A DNA stretch of 64,000 nt from an uncultured Psychrobacter sp. GTDB lineage: Bacteria; Pseudomonadota; Gammaproteobacteria; Pseudomonadales; Moraxellaceae. The notes below the pieces were generated by a model. That model saw only the letters and a program-made list of their open reading frames with translations. It was not told the origin of the DNA and did no database searches. This document shows positions 54,369 to 63,486 of the stretch, piece by piece. Positions within the stretch are counted from its first letter, which is position 1; every line of letters begins with the position of its first letter. A program made the translations under genes and the position numbers. The stretch is taken from contig NZ_CANKZC010000004.1 in the NCBI RefSeq assembly GCF_947488565.1, positions 248,001-312,000 of the forward strand, read 5' to 3'.

Positions 54369-56333
54369 TTAATACCCAACCACCGCCGCATCGACAATAC
54401 GTGGATCAGATGAGCCGTAGACACCATTTGGCGTCAACATAATGGACTGCGTTGAGCCCATTGTGGCTTTTGGACTGACCGTATGTCCCATGGATTCAAG
54501 TTTTTTAACCGTGTCAATATTCAGAGCTTTTTCAGTACGAATCTCATCCGGCAACCATTGGTCATGAATACGCGGCGCATGAGTGGCTTCAGCGATATTC
54601 ATATCGTGGTCGATGACGTTCGAGATGATTTGGGTGACGGTAGTAATGATACGGCTACCGCCGGGGCTGCCAGTCACGATATAAGGCTTGTCGTTTTTAA
54701 ACACCAATGTTGGACTCATCGAGGATAGTGGACGTTTATTGGCTTCTACGCTATTTGCCTCACCGCCTAATAAGCCATAACCATTAGGCGTGCCTGGCTT
54801 AGCCGAAAAGTCGTCCATCTCGTTATTAAGTAATATGCCGGTACCATCAGCAACAAGACCAGTGCCGTAAGAGAAATTCAACGTATAAGTATTGGCGATC
54901 GCATTACCGTCCTTATCAACGATAGAGAAATGCGTGGTTTGATCGCTCTCGTAGGGCAGTGGATTATTGGCTTTGATCGTGGCTGCTGGCGTGGCTTTGT
55001 CCGGATTAATTAATGTACGGAGCTCATCAGCATACGCTTGAGCGGTGAGGCCGCTGGCAGGTACATCGATGAAATCAGAATCTCCTAAATACTCAGCTCG
55101 ATCGGCATAAGCCAGTTGCATGGCCTCAGCCATCAAATGAATGGTTTGTGCACTATTTTGCCCGTAGTCTTTGAGCGGATAGCCTTCTAAGATATTTAAA
55201 ATCTGCACGATGTGAATACCACCAGAAGAGGGCGGCGGCATCGAGACAATCTCATAACCGCGGTAGTCTCCTTTCACTGGCTCGCGAGCGATGGCTTCAT
55301 AATTGGCCAAATCCTGCAAGCTCATACTGCCGCCAGCGTCATTAACAGCCTTGACCAGCTTGCTTGCAGTTTCACCTTTATAAAAGCCATCAGCACCTTG
55401 TGCAGCAATGAGTTTTAACGAGCGAGCAAGTTCGGGCTGCTTTAAGCGTTCACCTGGTTGATAGGCGCTGCCATCTGCTTTAAAAAATATTTTTTGGGTG
55501 CTCGGCCATTTCTGCAAGCGATCGCTCAAGGCTTCTAGCGACTCCGACAAACCAGCAGTAACCTCTATACCATCTTCAGCCAATGCAATGGCGGGCGCCA
55601 TTACTTGTCCGCGGCTCATGGTGCCATGATCTTCTAACGCCTTTAATAATCCTGCGACTGTCCCCGGCACACCAATAGCCAAGCCATGAAAGCGAGACAA
55701 ATCACTGACGGCATTGCCTTCTTCATCAAGATACATATCACGCGAGGCGCTGCTTGGCGCTTTTTCACGGTAATCGAGCGCTACCGTTTTGCCCTTCTCG
55801 GCATCATAAATCATCATAAAGCCGCCGCCGCCGATATTTCCAGCGCGCGGTAAGGTAACGGCTAAGGCAAAGCCAACAGCGACGCCAGCATCAACGGCAT
55901 TGCCACCGTCTTTCAAAATCTTTAAGCCAATGTCAGAAGCCAATGCTTCTTGAGTGGCGACCATGCCGTTCTTTGCCCAGACCGGATGATGGATAGCATC
56001 TTCAGAGTAGATGGCTTGATCGGCTTTGGCATTGCTAGTCGTTGAGGTAAGCGTATTGGTTTTCGCTCGGGTGATGCGCTGAGTCTCAAGTACGACCGTT
56101 GGGTTGTCCGCCATGATGGCAAGATTGATTGCACTGGTATTGATTGAGGTGTTATTTATTGTATTACCATCAGTTGGTGCAACGGGTTCAAGCGCATGAG
56201 CAGATACAGACAGTAATAGTGTACTGCTAACCAACAGCATCGCAGATTTTAAGGTTGTTTTTACCAGTGCTTTATTGTGACGGTTTTGAGAAGAAGCGGT
56301 ATCGTTGTGAGAGTGAAAAGATAATTTTGGCAT
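54369..56333 (-). CDS. ggt: Gamma-glutamyltransferase precursor
   Basis: Periplasmic N-terminal nucleophile hydrolase that breaks gamma-glutamyl bonds of glutathione and similar peptides. A basic, long signal peptide ends near AHA at about residue 47. The autocleavage and nucleophile threonine lies in SDQTTHFSIVDKDG (T466), giving large and small subunits. The small subunit has NEMDDFS and PLSSMSPTLV, and GSPGGSRIITTV near the end. 654 residues, longer than E. coli Ggt (580) through a Thr/Asn-rich segment after the signal. It precedes glcDEF by 50 bases. Confidence 0.94.
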   Translation of the reverse strand: MPKLSFHSHNDTASSQNRHNKALVKTTLKSAMLLVSSTLLLSVSAHALEPVAPTDGNTINNTSINTSAINLAIMADNPTVVLETQRITRAKTNTLTSTTSNAKADQAIYSEDAIHHPVWAKNGMVATQEALASDIGLKILKDGGNAVDAGVAVGFALAVTLPRAGNIGGGGFMMIYDAEKGKTVALDYREKAPSSASRDMYLDEEGNAVSDLSRFHGLAIGVPGTVAGLLKALEDHGTMSRGQVMAPAIALAEDGIEVTAGLSESLEALSDRLQKWPSTQKIFFKADGSAYQPGERLKQPELARSLKLIAAQGADGFYKGETASKLVKAVNDAGGSMSLQDLANYEAIAREPVKGDYRGYEIVSMPPPSSGGIHIVQILNILEGYPLKDYGQNSAQTIHLMAEAMQLAYADRAEYLGDSDFIDVPASGLTAQAYADELRTLINPDKATPAATIKANNPLPYESDQTTHFSIVDKDGNAIANTYTLNFSYGTGLVADGTGILLNNEMDDFSAKPGTPNGYGLLGGEANSVEANKRPLSSMSPTLVFKNDKPYIVTGSPGGSRIITTVTQIISNVIDHDMNIAEATHAPRIHDQWLPDEIRTEKALNIDTVKKLESMGHTVSPKATMGSTQSIMLTPNGVYGSSDPRIVDAAVVGY

Positions 56334-56656
56334 CGCAAAGTCCTTTTTACGAGTAGGTGAGCAATTAGGCGGAAGTAAAAATAAGTAGATACGTAGATAA
56401 TAATGAATATAGCAGCTAGCACAAGCCGAAATTTAGCTTTTGTTTTTAATATTGCTAATTGGTCGCAAATGACATTGCTAAGAAAATTTCTGCGAACTAG
56501 CTGCTTCAATCCTTAAAGAATTTGAGCTTTTTGGAAAATCAATCTTAATATACCAATTGTTATTTTACGCATAAGTCACTAATTTGTAATCTTTTGTGCT
56601 ATAAATAATAACGCTCGTAATGGCGTTGCTATCGTTCCCTGAATAAAAGGATTTTT
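56334..56656. other. Divergent intergenic gap between ggt and the first large lipoprotein
   Basis: About 320 bases, AT-rich, with no reading frame worth claiming. The promoters for both sides must be here. Confidence 0.4.
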
Positions 56657-58552
56657 ATGTCATCAAATCACTCTAATAATAGCGATCGACAGTGTCTATC
56701 TGAACCAGTGCCACATAACTCATCTCATAATGCTCAAGACAACCATCATTTACCTAGATTGTTATCCATGACAGGTTGTATGCTGCTCGGCAGTGCATCT
56801 TTTGTGCTTTCAGGTTGTCAATCAAGCCCAACGGTAACACCGTCTGCTACTACATCAGAAGTGCTTATCAACTTTGAAAACTCAGACACCGCACTTATCC
56901 AATCACAAGGTCAAGCGTTTAATGCTAGCTTAAATGCCAAGTCTGAGCGTTACGAACAATTATTCAATCAAGCCAAATATCCCAATACGGAGAATCAAGC
57001 CAAGTCACATTTACTTGCCGCCATTCGTAAGCATTTAGCCACTGAGCACGTAGCCGTCGCACAAGCCAACTATCATATGGCACCTTTTATTGATCCAGAT
57101 AGCATTGATGCAGGGTCTAGTAGTCTTCTGAAAACGATTATAGAAGCCTACGCTTATAAAAAGGCAGCCTCAGACGATTATGACTCAGATTACGATTCAG
57201 ATTATGACGAGTATATTGAAGCCGAAGCTGTAGAAGAAGTTTATGATAATGATGGCTACGATCAAGACGGCTATGATGAGTATGGCTATGATCGATATGG
57301 AGACAGTATAGACAGTGATGATGACAATGAGGTAAGTAATGGTGTGCTATCAAAGATGGCAGACTTTAACCCTAAAGAGCTAGCTAAGAGCTATGAGGCT
57401 GTACAAAAGGCCAAGCAGCAAAAAGAGAGTACGAACGACGAAAGCCATCCTTCGTCAAAAGGTATGATTGGCCAAGTTCTAAGTATGATTCATCGTACGC
57501 CTGAGCAGATAGCGGCATCGAATGCTTATCAATATCAAAACTTAACGTTCCATAGTGTCAGTCGATACAAGCCCAAACAACGACAGCTGCAAAGTGTTTA
57601 TAGCTACGAGTACATCACACCAACGATTAGCTCATCCGTACAAATACCGCTCGCATTCGATTTTAATAACAGTCGCATCGCGGTAGATCCATCAGCAATC
57701 ATGCCTATTATGGCACTTGTCAATCCTGAGAAAACGCCATTACCTAACGAGATGGCATCGCACACCGTAAGCTTTGGATTACCAGAGAGTATTACAACAC
57801 AGTTGCCACCGTCAGTGCTTTATGATGCGGCGATTGATGCTGTACAAAATAGTATGGCAGAGCTCGCGCCTGAGCATTTTAGTGCAGTAGATATTCGTAA
57901 TGATATGTTTGCCAAAGAAGTCGGTGCGAGTCGGGCGGTAAAGGTATATTTTGGCAGCAAGCAAAGCGGTGAGATGATCGGCAAGACCTTAAAGTATATG
58001 ACCCAATCACTACAAGATCATGTCGATGCCAATCCACAGAGATATCCTGATGGTGCCATGCTAAAAGCGGCGCTTGCTAAGTTGCAGCTATACAACAAAG
58101 GCTATCAAAGTGCAGATGTGGGCGCGTTATTACAGCTAATCGAAGCCATCGCTCCTATCTCATTTAATCAGGTAAATTATTATTATCTAGACAGCTCAGA
58201 TCGCATGCTTGCTAAGCAGCAACGTACCAATATAGGTAGCGATTTGATGGGTTCAACTACTACTGTACTAAACCAAATACGCTACGATAAAGCCAGCTTT
58301 AATAACCATACGCTAACGCCTTTATTGGCGGAGTCTTTTGGCGCAAATGCCAAACCTGCTATCGATGGCAACGCGTGGATGGCCGAGCAACGTCAACAGA
58401 GAGATAGACTGCAAGCGGCTCGTTATGCACGCTATGAATATGACGATAGTAGCTTAAGTGATGATGAAAGCAGTGGTTACGGTGATGACAGTAGCAACTA
58501 TGAGAATGGTGAATACGACGAAGCTAAAGATGATACTGACAAAGGAAAATAA
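56657..58552 (+). CDS. Large lipoprotein with Asp/Tyr repeat tract, unknown function
   Basis: 631-residue predicted lipoprotein. The signal has a long polar n-region (about 30 residues) and a hydrophobic core ending FVLSGC, giving a lipobox at C54. Residues about 170-225 are an acidic, tyrosine-rich tract built of DYDSDYDSDYDEY and DGYDxDGYDxYGYD units; a second acidic Tyr/Ser tract ends the protein. The middle (about 290-560) is ordered-looking mixed sequence with no motif I recognise (PLAFDFNNSRIAVD, TLKYMTQSLQDHVD). A 47-base gap separates it from another lipoprotein. The family is unknown to me. Confidence 0.8.
   Translation: MSSNHSNNSDRQCLSEPVPHNSSHNAQDNHHLPRLLSMTGCMLLGSASFVLSGCQSSPTVTPSATTSEVLINFENSDTALIQSQGQAFNASLNAKSERYEQLFNQAKYPNTENQAKSHLLAAIRKHLATEHVAVAQANYHMAPFIDPDSIDAGSSSLLKTIIEAYAYKKAASDDYDSDYDSDYDEYIEAEAVEEVYDNDGYDQDGYDEYGYDRYGDSIDSDDDNEVSNGVLSKMADFNPKELAKSYEAVQKAKQQKESTNDESHPSSKGMIGQVLSMIHRTPEQIAASNAYQYQNLTFHSVSRYKPKQRQLQSVYSYEYITPTISSSVQIPLAFDFNNSRIAVDPSAIMPIMALVNPEKTPLPNEMASHTVSFGLPESITTQLPPSVLYDAAIDAVQNSMAELAPEHFSAVDIRNDMFAKEVGASRAVKVYFGSKQSGEMIGKTLKYMTQSLQDHVDANPQRYPDGAMLKAALAKLQLYNKGYQSADVGALLQLIEAIAPISFNQVNYYYLDSSDRMLAKQQRTNIGSDLMGSTTTVLNQIRYDKASFNNHTLTPLLAESFGANAKPAIDGNAWMAEQRQQRDRLQAARYARYEYDDSSLSDDESSGYGDDSSNYENGEYDEAKDDTDKGK
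57175..57305 (+). repeat. Degenerate Asp/Tyr-coding repeat tract
   Basis: Short GA(C/T)-TA(C/T) rich repeats (DSDY and GYD units) inside the lipoprotein gene at 56657. In-frame expansion and contraction would be expected to give length variants between strains. Confidence 0.65.
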
Positions 58553-58599
58553 ATAATCCTACTTTGTTATGTTTAAGCCCATATTTATAAGGATAAAAA

Positions 58600-60189
58600 A
58601 TGAAAATAGTACATCAAGCCATCGTAAGTAGTATTCCGTTAACTAGACTTCCATCAATTATTAAAGGCAGTGTATTATTTAGCAGTGCGCTTTTAACGGG
58701 AGCATTGTTATTAACGGGTTGCCAATCTACCAGCTTGAGCCAATCCAACGCTATAACAGCAAAGCACACGCCAGCTGCGGCCAAAAAAGCATTGGCAACC
58801 GCGCTACAAAAGCAACGTCGTCAGTCTTTTAGCTATCATGCCAATCTTGAGATTAGTAACGATCAGCAATTTACCAATATAAATGCCAAGAATTTAGTCG
58901 GCTCAGATGATATTTATGATTACTGTGAAGACACCCATGATCAAGCGTATGCAGCATTAGTAACCCAAGCGGAAACCCAGAATAAAGATATCGAAGCTGC
59001 TAGTTATGACACGCAGCGAACGGCACTTAAACAGTCTTACCTTGAATGCGCAGCTGCCTATCAAGCATGGGAAGATAATCCGTACGATAGTAATATCAAC
59101 GTATCGTCTCATTACCAACAGCTATTTGACAATTATGACAACAAATCAACACCGAAAGATATCAAAAAAACGCAGTTGCTAGATGCTTACTTGTTAAAAC
59201 CGTTATCTATAAACTCGCAAGGTGTCTATCAGCCTATGGCTGGCAAGGCTACGATGCTCGCAAGCGTACAGTACCAAGCGCGCAATCATCAAAGCAGTAT
59301 CAATCAGCCCATCTATGTAGATTTTAAAAACGGTAATATTTATCTATGGGCAGATAACTTTGCGATGCTCAATTCAGAAATGTTAGACGATAAGCTCGGT
59401 ACAAAATGGCGAAATAAGTGGTTAAAAATAGTCATTAATGACGGCACACTGCCTAAAGGCTTTGGCAATGAATTGATAAAAAGCCACTTTGCTGCGTTAG
59501 ATACTACATTCGATAGCGCATCTATTAGCCAGTTTGATTATGTCGTCCCTAATACATTAGCGTCACTTACTCCCAAGCTGCCCACGCATCAACTGTCAGC
59601 AACGCTGGCAAGCGATGAAGTCATTCGCCGTGTACAAAGCGCTGCAAGCTATGAGCAATTTTACCAAGACTATATGCGTATTTTTTATGATCGTATTACT
59701 AAGAAATATCCAGAATTAGTCAAGGATAATAAGACTTACCAAGCAACCACCGCAAGTTCTGATAAATTCACCAGCAAAGCGTTAGTGCAGCAAATGTTAG
59801 CAATGATAAAAGGACGCATAGATAGCGAGGTTGAGACATCAGAAGCTGAGATAGAAGTGAGATCAACGGTGCAAGAGCTGTACGGATTTGATAAACGTGG
59901 TCGGCTCAAATGGCAGCATCTGCGTAGTGAGTTTGCAAACAAAACCAACTCTGATAAGAATATGGTAATGGATATCTTGCAGCAGTATTCCGCTATACGT
60001 CCTCAGGACAAGGCATTTCCTAACTTACCAAGTGATATGCAAGTGCCGAACGTGATTAATAGTGTCGATGTGCGCGAGTATGGTGATGAGCTGATGCAGT
60101 ATTATCGCGATGGTAATGGCACTGCGATGGGTAAGATGGTGTTTGACATGTTACCGATGGCTAAAGAGCGTCTTGGTTCGATCGATTGA
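58600..60189 (+). CDS. Second large lipoprotein, unknown function
   Basis: 529 residues. The signal (KGSVLFSSALLTGALLLTGC) carries a lipobox LTGC with lipidated C41. The mature part has no motif I can name. It shows a loosely similar block order to the preceding protein: a SVQYQARNHQSS segment, then QPIYVDFKNGNIYLW (compare PLAFDFNNSRIAVD), then a long helical region, so the two may be old paralogues. It lacks the Asp/Tyr tract. The ATG has aaggat upstream, and the 47-base spacing from the first lipoprotein suggests one transcript, ending at a terminator. Confidence 0.8.
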   Translation: MKIVHQAIVSSIPLTRLPSIIKGSVLFSSALLTGALLLTGCQSTSLSQSNAITAKHTPAAAKKALATALQKQRRQSFSYHANLEISNDQQFTNINAKNLVGSDDIYDYCEDTHDQAYAALVTQAETQNKDIEAASYDTQRTALKQSYLECAAAYQAWEDNPYDSNINVSSHYQQLFDNYDNKSTPKDIKKTQLLDAYLLKPLSINSQGVYQPMAGKATMLASVQYQARNHQSSINQPIYVDFKNGNIYLWADNFAMLNSEMLDDKLGTKWRNKWLKIVINDGTLPKGFGNELIKSHFAALDTTFDSASISQFDYVVPNTLASLTPKLPTHQLSATLASDEVIRRVQSAASYEQFYQDYMRIFYDRITKKYPELVKDNKTYQATTASSDKFTSKALVQQMLAMIKGRIDSEVETSEAEIEVRSTVQELYGFDKRGRLKWQHLRSEFANKTNSDKNMVMDILQQYSAIRPQDKAFPNLPSDMQVPNVINSVDVREYGDELMQYYRDGNGTAMGKMVFDMLPMAKERLGSID

Positions 60190-60257
60190 AGACTGATTAA
60201 AGACTGATTGAAAGTAGGTAAGTTTAGTTTGATTGACCTTTGTTGAGATAGACAACG

Positions 60258-60290
60258 AAAAAGCGCACCGTTCATACGATGCGCTTTTTT
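60258..60290. terminator. Bidirectional terminator between the lipoprotein pair and cpxP-like gene
   Basis: A 10-base stem (60258-60267 with 60280-60289) containing gcgca/tgcgc with an A-run and a T-run, between convergent genes. Confidence 0.85.
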
Positions 60291-60359
60291 GTGTCTGATA
60301 TGATACTTAGACTAACGAGATAGTCAGTATGGCCATAACGTTATGATAACTGACATATT

Positions 60360-60932
60360 TTAGTTCTGCATTTTTTGACGATCCAAGCCTTTATCACCTT
60401 TAGTCATTCTATCAGCCATAATTGCTTCAAGCTTTTGACGCTGCTCAGCGGTGAGTACTTGCATTATCGCGCTGCGGTTTTGTATACGGCTGCCAGAATT
60501 ATTTTGTCTAATAGTAGCGATCTGCGCTCGCTGCGTTGCTGTTAGATTCAATTCTGATAAAGGACTGTTTTTACCACCTTTATTATGCGAGTGGCGATGT
60601 CCTTTAGCTTGTCTTTCTGACTTTAAAGTTTCAAGTTGAGCGCGCTGCTCTGCTGTCAGTATCGCTAGCATTGCTTCACGATTTTGCATACGTTCGCTGC
60701 GGTTGTTTTGTTTAAGTGCTTGTAGTTGCGCCTGCTGCGTGGCCGTTAGATCTAGCTGCGACAATGGACCTCTCATGCCGCCTTTATGCATGCCATCTTT
60801 CATACCTGTTTTATGATGCTGCATTTTACTGGTCGTTGGCGCTGTGTCCGTGGTTGCGTTGACACTCGTACAAGCGGTAACTGCTAATACGCTAGACATT
60901 GCTAGTGCTGAACCCATTAATAATTTTTTCAT
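60360..60932 (-). CDS. Lipidated CpxP/Spy-like protein with duplicated domain
   Basis: Envelope-stress chaperone or sensor partner of the LTxxQ (CpxP/Spy) type. Four LTA-TQ/LTAEQR motifs lie in two matching 53-residue blocks, about residues 56-108 and 124-176 (PLSxLxLTATQ ... LTAEQR). The N-terminus MKKLLMGSALAMSSVLAVTAC has a likely lipobox, C21, whereas CpxP and Spy of enterics are soluble. Linkers are Met/His-rich (MQHHKTGMKDGMHKGGM, KGHRHSHNKGG), which suggests metal binding. It is divergent from a CpxR/CpxA-like pair, the same layout as cpxP-cpxRA in E. coli. Confidence 0.82.
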   Translation of the reverse strand: MKKLLMGSALAMSSVLAVTACTSVNATTDTAPTTSKMQHHKTGMKDGMHKGGMRGPLSQLDLTATQQAQLQALKQNNRSERMQNREAMLAILTAEQRAQLETLKSERQAKGHRHSHNKGGKNSPLSELNLTATQRAQIATIRQNNSGSRIQNRSAIMQVLTAEQRQKLEAIMADRMTKGDKGLDRQKMQN

Positions 60933-61148
60933 AATACTATCCTTCTTTAATTTGATTTAATAAATAATCAATGGCTTATTCCGTTAGGAAGACGATAAGC
61001 AATACTTGTTATTGATAGGTGCTATCTTACGACAGTTAAAGGTTGCGAACATTTATGAAGTATTAAGAAAGGTAACGTTTATAGCGTATGGACAAGCACA
61101 TGCCTGATAATATGGGTGATAACGCTATTAAGGCTCAAGGAGACAGAT
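60933..61148. promoter_or_regulatory. Divergent control region between the cpxP-like gene and cpxR
   Basis: Promoters of both genes must lie in these 216 bases. A site gttaaaggttg near 61036 and aaggtaacg near 61071 recall the GTAAA half-sites of E. coli CpxR boxes, but the spacing does not fit, so no operator is claimed. The strong aaggaga at 61137-61143 sets the cpxR start. Confidence 0.4.
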
Positions 61149-61835
61149 GTGCCAAATATATTGCTAGGTGATGATGACGAAGAGTTGACCCAGTTATTAC
61201 AAGAATACTTGCACAATCATGGCATTCAATGTGGTTGCGTCCATGATGGTGAAGCGGTCATCCAGAAACTAAAAGCCGCGTCTAATAATACTTCTGCTTA
61301 TGATTTGCTGGTGCTCGATATTATGATGCCAAAAATCAATGGCCTCAGTGTGCTGCGTCATTTGCCAAATATTAGTGATATCCCCGTCATTATGTTGACC
61401 GCAAAAGGTGAAGAGATCGATCGCATTATTGGGCTTGAGCTTGGCGCTGATGATTACATTACTAAACCCTGCAATCCGCGCGAACTACTGGCACGCATCA
61501 ATGCCGTTATCAAGCGCACTAATGCGGCGGCATCAGAGCATACTCCGTTACCAGAGAGTCGTTTGCATCTGGATCAAAATCGGCGGCTTTGTCAGATAGA
61601 TGGTGTAGAGCTACAAGTGACGGGGACAGAGTTTGATTTATTGGTCGCGCTACTCAAACAAAAAGGCGAGGTGGTGAGTAAGGCGTGGCTATCAGAGCAT
61701 GTGTTGCAGCGTAAACTGCAGCCGTTCGATCGTAGCCTGGATGTACATGTCTCGCGCCTGCGCAAAAAACTCCAACCTTTTCATGATGAGCCTATCAAAG
61801 CGATTCGTGGTAAAGGCTATCAGCTGGTACTGTAA
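61149..61835 (+). CDS. cpxR: CpxR/OmpR-type response regulator
   Basis: DNA-binding response regulator. Receiver domain: ILLGDDDEEL, phospho-acceptor D57 in LLVLDIMMPK, LTAKGEEIDR with K86. C-terminal winged helix: VTGTEFDLLVALLKQKGEVVSKAWL and DRSLDVHVSRLRKKL with KAIRGKGYQL. I set the start at the GTG at 61149, which has aaggaga five bases away and matches the family start (MxNILLxDDD); the longer frame adds 11 residues with no site. Overlaps the kinase start by one base. Gene naming as CpxR is by kinship and by the cpxP-like neighbour. Confidence 0.88.
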   Translation: MPNILLGDDDEELTQLLQEYLHNHGIQCGCVHDGEAVIQKLKAASNNTSAYDLLVLDIMMPKINGLSVLRHLPNISDIPVIMLTAKGEEIDRIIGLELGADDYITKPCNPRELLARINAVIKRTNAAASEHTPLPESRLHLDQNRRLCQIDGVELQVTGTEFDLLVALLKQKGEVVSKAWLSEHVLQRKLQPFDRSLDVHVSRLRKKLQPFHDEPIKAIRGKGYQLVL

Positions 61836-63385
61836 TGACACATTCCTCAAATACTTCTATATTTCAACCCAGAATCACGCTGTTTTGGCGTTTGTTTCTG
61901 AGCCTGTTATTAACGATTCTGATCACCTCTATTTTATCTATCGTGGTGGAGCGCTGGCTGGTTGAAAAAGCGCTGACGGCTCGCATGGATGTACAAATTG
62001 ATAGTTTATTAATTAAGCGTCAAGAGATGGTTGAGGCGTTACAAGTGGGTGATTTAACTACCGTTAGGCAGATGTATCGTGAAGACCGATGGCTGATGAA
62101 TCAAATCAGAGTCTACGACGAGCAAGGTGCCATTATATTTCCGCGTTATCGAGATAGAGAGGAGCGTAGGCAAGAACATAGGCAAGAACATAGACAAGAG
62201 CAGATGCCAGGTGGAAGGCAGGTAATGAGGCCTTCATTAATGCCACCGATTCGTGCAAATATAGCTAATCCCGATAGTCGTCCTGAATTGGCTGACGTGA
62301 CGGTCGTCTTTCCAGATGAACAGACTGTCATTATACAATTGCGTCCGCATCTGCGTTTTGCCGATGTTGTAGCGCTGCAACGCGGCAATTTCCCGATACG
62401 TTTATTACTGATTATCCTTTTTAGCGTCTTGGTTTGTATTTGGCTGAGTCGCACGCTGACCCATCGTATTCGCCGTGTGCAACATACGGTCCACCGTATG
62501 ATTGACGGCGATTATCAGGCTAGTCCCAATTTATCTAAGATGGGAGATGATGAGCTTGGTTTGCTTGCAAAAGACGTGGCCAAGCTATCAGCACGACTGG
62601 CGGAGAGTGAGCTGGCACGCAAGCAGATGCTCAGTGATATCTCGCATGAGCTGCGCTCACCACTAGCACGGCTTGACGTTGCGACTGAGCTGACACGGGA
62701 TTTTGCGCCCAATGCCAATCGTTACCTTGATCGTATTGATAAAGAATCTGCGCGGATGAATGAGCTGATTGAGCAAATCATTCATATTCAGTCCCTGCAA
62801 ATGCAGCAATATACTATCGACAATTTAGAAAATGAAGAGGTTAATATTGCTGAAATTATCAGTGAGATTGGACAAGATGTTTGCTTTGAGTTTCAGCACA
62901 AAAATGTACACTGGCAATGGCAGCCGGATGATTCATTATTGACAGATACTTCATTGATCATGTCATCATCAGCCATGTCTTTATCAGCGACTTCTCCAGA
63001 AACTCCTTGGACAGTGCTTGGCAATCAAGAACAGCTACACAGTGCGCTTGAAAATATCATTCGTAATGCATTTATGCACACTGCAGCTGATTCAACAGTT
63101 ATTGCTGAGATTAAACAAGCAGAGATGGACGGCAAAAAAACGGCTATTCAAGTCCGCATCATAGACGAAGGCGGCGGCGTTGCAGAGCAAGACTTGCAGC
63201 GTATTTTTCAGCCCTTTGTACGGCTAGATTCTGCCCGTCATCGCGAAACTGGCGGTTATGGATTAGGACTGGCGATCGTCCATGCCGTGGTGATGGCGCA
63301 CAAAGGTCAGATTCATGTCTACAATCGGCAAGATGGTATACAAGGATTGGTGGTGCAGATTGTGTTGCCCGCCTATTCTGCGTAA
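61835..63385 (+). CDS. cpxA: CpxA-type sensor histidine kinase
   Basis: Membrane sensor, 516 residues: TM1 about 18-38, periplasmic domain 39-187, TM2 about 188-206, HAMP 207-260, HisKA with H271 in MLSDISHELRSPLARL (very close to E. coli CpxA), HATPase with ENIIRNAFMHT, DEGGGV and GGYGLGLAIVHAV. The periplasmic part has an RQEH repeat (residues 112-123) and Met/Pro/Arg-rich surroundings. ATG overlaps the cpxR stop. Together with the divergent CpxP-like protein it forms a Cpx-type envelope stress system. Confidence 0.9.
   Translation: MTHSSNTSIFQPRITLFWRLFLSLLLTILITSILSIVVERWLVEKALTARMDVQIDSLLIKRQEMVEALQVGDLTTVRQMYREDRWLMNQIRVYDEQGAIIFPRYRDREERRQEHRQEHRQEQMPGGRQVMRPSLMPPIRANIANPDSRPELADVTVVFPDEQTVIIQLRPHLRFADVVALQRGNFPIRLLLIILFSVLVCIWLSRTLTHRIRRVQHTVHRMIDGDYQASPNLSKMGDDELGLLAKDVAKLSARLAESELARKQMLSDISHELRSPLARLDVATELTRDFAPNANRYLDRIDKESARMNELIEQIIHIQSLQMQQYTIDNLENEEVNIAEIISEIGQDVCFEFQHKNVHWQWQPDDSLLTDTSLIMSSSAMSLSATSPETPWTVLGNQEQLHSALENIIRNAFMHTAADSTVIAEIKQAEMDGKKTAIQVRIIDEGGGVAEQDLQRIFQPFVRLDSARHRETGGYGLGLAIVHAVVMAHKGQIHVYNRQDGIQGLVVQIVLPAYSA
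62168..62203 (+). repeat. 12-base tandem repeat in the kinase sensor domain
   Basis: Three units of aggcaagaacat type (two perfect, the third with three changes) encode RQEH RQEH RQEQ in the periplasmic domain. Slippage could change repeat number in frame. Confidence 0.7.
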
Positions 63386-63440
63386 TTTGCATAGCAGTTA
63401 CCTGCACAGCAATATAAATTGTCTTACTAGCAGAACTTAT

Positions 63441-63465
63441 GGCCATTTAATTGAATGGCCGTTTT
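63441..63465. terminator. Bidirectional terminator after cpxA
   Basis: A perfect 7-base stem ggccatt/aatggcc (63441-63447, 63454-63460) with a 6-base loop and short T-run, between convergent genes. Confidence 0.65.
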
Positions 63466-63486
63466 AGATAAGCTATTTTAAAAAAG

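Noticed and set aside
57138..57353. His-rich reading frame on the - strand (many HH and HSHTHH runs) that looks like a metal-binding peptide
   Set aside because: It is the antisense of the Asp/Tyr repeat in the lipoprotein gene; the histidines come from reading GAT/TAT codons backwards.
62168..62203. CRISPR-like short repeats
   Set aside because: Units are contiguous, in frame within a coding gene and have no spacers.
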